33,663 bases of DNA from Pleurotus djamor (Eukaryota; Basidiomycota; Agaricomycetes; Agaricales; Pleurotaceae). The notes below the pieces were generated by a model. It did no database searches. It had not been told where the DNA came from and was given only the letters and a program-made list of their open reading frames with translations. This document shows, piece after piece, positions 30,681 to 33,663 of the stretch. The first letter of the stretch is position 1, and each line of letters starts with the position of its first letter. Both the position numbers and the translations under genes were made by a program. Location: positions 1-33,663 of the forward strand of contig JAPEVF010000494.1 in the NCBI GenBank assembly GCA_029747585.1, given 5' to 3'.

Positions 30681-31051
30681 GACGCTTGAGTTGACAGTTT
30701 TACAGTCCTGTGAGCGATGGTGGACAAGTTGCGGCGCCGAACATGGTGGAGCGAAAGGTGATCTTGGCGAAAAAGTTACTTNGGCCGTCCGCACACCTCG
30801 AGCTCCTATCAGGAGTCATAGGAGTGACCTTGAAAACGAGACCGGCTCTCAAGGTCGCCTATTTTTAGCATCAATCATGATGCATGGCATGTATGATCGC
30901 ATGCAAGGTTTTATGTTGCCTGAACTTATGATATCGGCGTGATGCCTCCCACACTTTGGTGTTAAGTATAGGTCGCGGTTCCAAGACGGGTTAACCAGGC
31001 CTTTTCACCCCCGCCCACTTCCACCTTCTGCGCGTACTCTTTCTCCACCAA
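30681..31051. other. Divergent promoter region between T3 and the 78-residue membrane protein gene
   Basis: No gene supported; N at 30782. A pyrimidine-rich stretch (CTTTTCACCCCCGCCCACTT) lies just before the plus-strand ATG at 31052. Confidence 0.45.
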
Positions 31052-31420
31052 ATGACTCGTCTGTCTGTCGGCGCAATCGTAGGCATTATCATTGGTGAGC
31101 CTTCGCCATCCGCATCTTCGAGCGAGCATCTCGGTCTCTTCCTCGGCTGATGAACGATTTTGTAGCGGCCTTGATCGTCAAAATCGCTATTTTAGTCGCA
31201 ATCTACAAGATTGTCGTGCGGTACACGCATTCACCGACGGATGTAGTCCCAGCGATGTACAGGACACCTTCAATTGAAGCGGTTTTGCCTAAGGACTTGG
31301 AGTCCCAGCCGGTGCGTGGATATACAACTCATCGTTGATCGACCAGCCTCTGACTGACATCCTCACGATTAGGCGAGGAAGTCAGCGGCTGGTGGTGATA
31401 TCGGGGCACATCCCAAGTAG
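31052..31420 (+). CDS. Small membrane protein, 78 residues
   Basis: Three exons (31052-31094, 31166-31311, 31373-31420) join in frame. An N-terminal hydrophobic segment of over 25 residues (SVGAIVGIIIAALIVKIAIL, then VAIYKIVV) is followed by a polar tail HSPTDVVPAMYRTPSIEAVL and ends ARKSAAGGDIGAHPK. It looks like a tail-exposed membrane micro-protein without a cleavable signal. I do not recognise the family. Its stop codon lies 5 nt from the stop codon of the epoxide hydrolase on the other strand. Confidence 0.65.
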
Positions 31421-31425
31421 ATACA

Positions 31426-33065
31426 CTACGCACTATACCCACTATGCCCGGGAACAATACCAAAAACCTTCCCTCCTTTACCAAACATGTTCCTGAGATC
31501 GCCTACAAGAAGCTCTGGGCATTCGTACGCAGCGAAATGGCCTCCGTTATCGTGTTCTGATTCAAAGACCGTGTTTCCTGTATACCTAAGCCACCTGTGA
31601 TAGCTCTAAGTGCGATATTGAGGAAAGCGACTGGGGGAACTCACGCCATTGGGAGGGAAAGCAATTCTTTAGGGAAGACAGAAATACCGAGAGGGATCGT
31701 AGGGATGTCTTTTGGATTCGTCTGCTTGAGACTGACATCCCCCGAGCCAAATACCTCTTTATAAATTTGAAGCGATGAAGTGGGACCGGATTTCGAGAAC
31801 CAGTAGATCGATATCCATGTCAAGACTACGAGGATTCGGGTAAGCACAGCCAACATCGCGGAAGTAATAGAGCACGAATACCTTCATCATCCGACCAAGG
31901 ATACCCATCAGACCAATTGACCAATTTTTCGTAGATCCATGCGAGCAATCCGATGGGTGAGTCGGCTAGAGAGTAGCCCAGCGTCTGAGGTTGCGTAGTT
32001 TGTTGAACAAGGTAGCCCATGCCATGCTTCTGAAACTTTTGTGCTCGATCGATGCCGGCCTTTTCTTTCGCAGAGAGTGGTGTGAGGAGGTAATGGAGGA
32101 AGAGGTATGGTCGTTGAATGGGGTGAGGGGTTGCGCCGCTGAAAATTATTTAGCAAAAAGGACTGTAAGGGGAAACGGACATGGGCGTACACGGGGCAGT
32201 TGGTATGCCAGGCTTTTACGTGTTTGTCTCCATAGAGTAAGGCCATCTTTCTCGTTACCTAGATCAAAGGATTAGAGAAGACCAGCAGCCATGGTTAACC
32301 TGGAAAATGGCGTACGAAGAAACCCCAATCCCCTCCTTGCGTAACTAGAGCGTCGAATATATCAGAATTTGGGGCCATCCAGAGGGTCACAGCGCGAACG
32401 TACCGTATTCGTTGTACCCGAGACTAAGCATCAATTTGTGAGCCACCTATGTCCAGCAGGTCAAGTCAATGAACGAACGACTGAAACGTTGGAAAGGACA
32501 GACCTCTGCATGCTGGGACAAACTGAATCCCTTCTTCTTTGGCGCGTCAGAGAAACCGAATCCGGGCAGGCTGATGGCTACAACGTGGAAGCTAGGGTAT
32601 TCCTTGTCCGAGCCAGATGGCGGGGCCGCAAGTAGTAAAGGTAAAACCTTCCGAACTTCGAGGAAGCACCCGGGCCCTGTTGATTACAACCTGAGATGGT
32701 CGAAGGGTCTGAGCCACAAGATCCAAAGACTTACATCCGTGAACAAAAATCAATGGGATAGCACCATCGACCTGACTCCGTTTGTGGATGTAATGAATGT
32801 TCAACGCGCCAAACCCATCCACTTCGATATCTCTCGTGAACTGCGCTCCTTCAAAATCGGCGTTCAAAGCCTTTTCCTGATCGCGCCAGCTGAATCCGTC
32901 TTTCCAGTGGGCAAGCAATCGTTGGATATGTGCGAGGGGTACGCCGTATTCCCAGCCAACGTCCTCCAGTTCGTTGGGGAGGGTTGCGTGAGAGAGTTTC
33001 ACGGCAAGGGTATCGAGGGCGGTTTGAGAGACGGATATTTCGAAGGGAGTTTCTGTGCCAGTCAT
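31426..33065 (-). CDS. Epoxide hydrolase, alpha/beta-hydrolase fold
   Basis: Eight exons (32735-33065, 32504-32676, 32404-32446, 32316-32344, 32191-32258, 31882-32138, 31645-31825, 31426-31594) total 1251 nt, 416 residues, all in frame. The N-terminal EHN-type region ([20 protein letters not shown], then [10 protein letters not shown]) is typical of fungal and microsomal-type epoxide hydrolases. Catalytic elements: oxyanion motif HGWPGCFLE; nucleophile Asp in QGGDWG; cap-domain Tyr in QIYKE; catalytic His in NGGHFAAYE. The enzyme opens epoxides to diols via an ester intermediate and is used for detoxifying aromatic or lipid epoxides. No signal peptide, so probably cytosolic or membrane-associated. 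No defect seen. Confidence 0.9.
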
Positions 33066-33385
33066 GGTGTGCGAGAGCCTTTGGATTATGGTGGTTCAGG
33101 TTTAAGACTGGGCGCTGAGTAGCTGAGACCCATTGGGATGAGGGTGAGCATGGTGTGTGAAGCTGTGAAGCTTCGCTCGGTAAGAAATCGCAGCCGAAGA
33201 ACGTCAGAGTTGGCGGTGCTTCTCCCTGAATTATCGATACGTTATGGACGATGGTTAGCAGCGAGTGATAATATATAGCTGGCGTGGAGTTCGAGTGGAT
33301 GATTCCCAAAAAATGTCAAGCAAAGTGTCAGTGAATGAGAGGAAAGCGAGCGCTGAAGCCAAAAGTTTACACCAATCTTATGGCA
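33066..33385. other. Intergenic
   Basis: Upstream region of the epoxide hydrolase gene. ATATATAG-like sequence near 33270 could serve as its TATA element. No gene seen. Confidence 0.45.
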
Positions 33386-33476
33386 CGACGCCAGCAGGAT
33401 TTGAACCTGCGCCCGGAAACCGGAAGAGATGGCTACACGTTCTAATCTCTCGCCTTAACCACTCGGCCATAGCGCC
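33386..33476 (-). tRNA. tRNA-Ser (anticodon AGA) with short intron
   Basis: Acceptor GGCGCTA pairs with TGGCGTC, discriminator G, as usual for tRNA-Ser. The D arm GGCCGAGTGGTTAAGGC and a long variable arm (CCGGTTTCCGG) are class II features. Anticodon stem AGAGA/TCTCT encloses TTAGAA, a 9-nt intron (CGTGTAGCC), then A, giving anticodon AGA. T arm GCAGG-TTCAAAT-CCTGC. Confidence 0.88.
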
Positions 33477-33663
33477 ATAACAGAGAACAATAACTACAGA
33501 GCTCTGTAAAGACTAGGAGGGGCGGGTACCAGAAAGGAAGACTGCGTGAACGCAACCATCTAGCGAAGAATAAAGGTGTTTAATGTGTTGAAGAACGCGT
33601 GTATTTCTTCGAGGGTTGGGCGTAGGGTAACGTAGGTTATTAGGCAAACAGCAAAGATTGTCT

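Noticed and set aside
32469..33122. Plus-strand open frame of 217 codons over the epoxide hydrolase
   Set aside because: Antisense of the enzyme's N-terminal exons with catalytic motifs on the other strand.
1..33663. CRISPR array, integrated virus or transposase gene
   Set aside because: No regularly spaced short repeats, no reverse transcriptase, integrase or transposase motifs were seen on either strand.

Overview
The window reads as a chromosome segment of a filamentous basidiomycete, most likely a wood- or litter-decaying agaricomycete. The evidence is many GT-AG introns of about 45-65 nt, F-box/LRR-like proteins, a laccase with about 18 introns, fungal CBM1 cellulose-binding modules, a DUF6533-type membrane protein, and tRNA genes with short introns. 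Gene models were spliced by hand using reading-frame continuity and family motifs. Eight isolated N bases and several one-base frame breaks suggest some homopolymer-length errors in the consensus.

Left part (1-8.7 kb): an F-box gene with a C8 frameshift, tRNA-Pro(AGG), a glycolipid transfer protein gene, two identical tRNA-Arg(ACG) genes in tail-to-tail inversion, an unrecognised minus-strand gene, and a second F-box gene. From 8.7 to 11.2 kb no intact gene is visible, but at least one eroded CBM1 relic is. A 68-residue secreted protein gene then stands divergently from a complete laccase (12.2-14.8 kb).

Middle part (15.3-22.5 kb): a secreted protein with two galactose-binding-like domains (R1) is followed by a decayed copy (R2). 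Next come a small single-pass membrane protein with a PPAY tail motif (T1), a DUF6533-type multi-pass protein, and a second small PPAY protein (T2). A truncated double-psi beta-barrel fragment follows.

Right part (22.6-29.7 kb): a same-strand array of seven small genes. Six are intact by splicing and one is decayed. Each encodes a signal peptide, a short Cys-containing linker and one or two CBM1 modules, with no catalytic domain. Most of these CBM1 modules are split by an intron right after the QCGG motif, leaving exact 16-nt microexons. A third PY-motif membrane protein (T3), a 78-residue membrane protein, an epoxide hydrolase and tRNA-Ser(AGA) complete the window.

Taken together, laccase, CBM1 proteins, sugar-binding-like proteins and an epoxide hydrolase fit a plant-biomass-facing secretome. 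The most novel features are the CBM1-only array and the dispersed family of small PY-motif membrane proteins.
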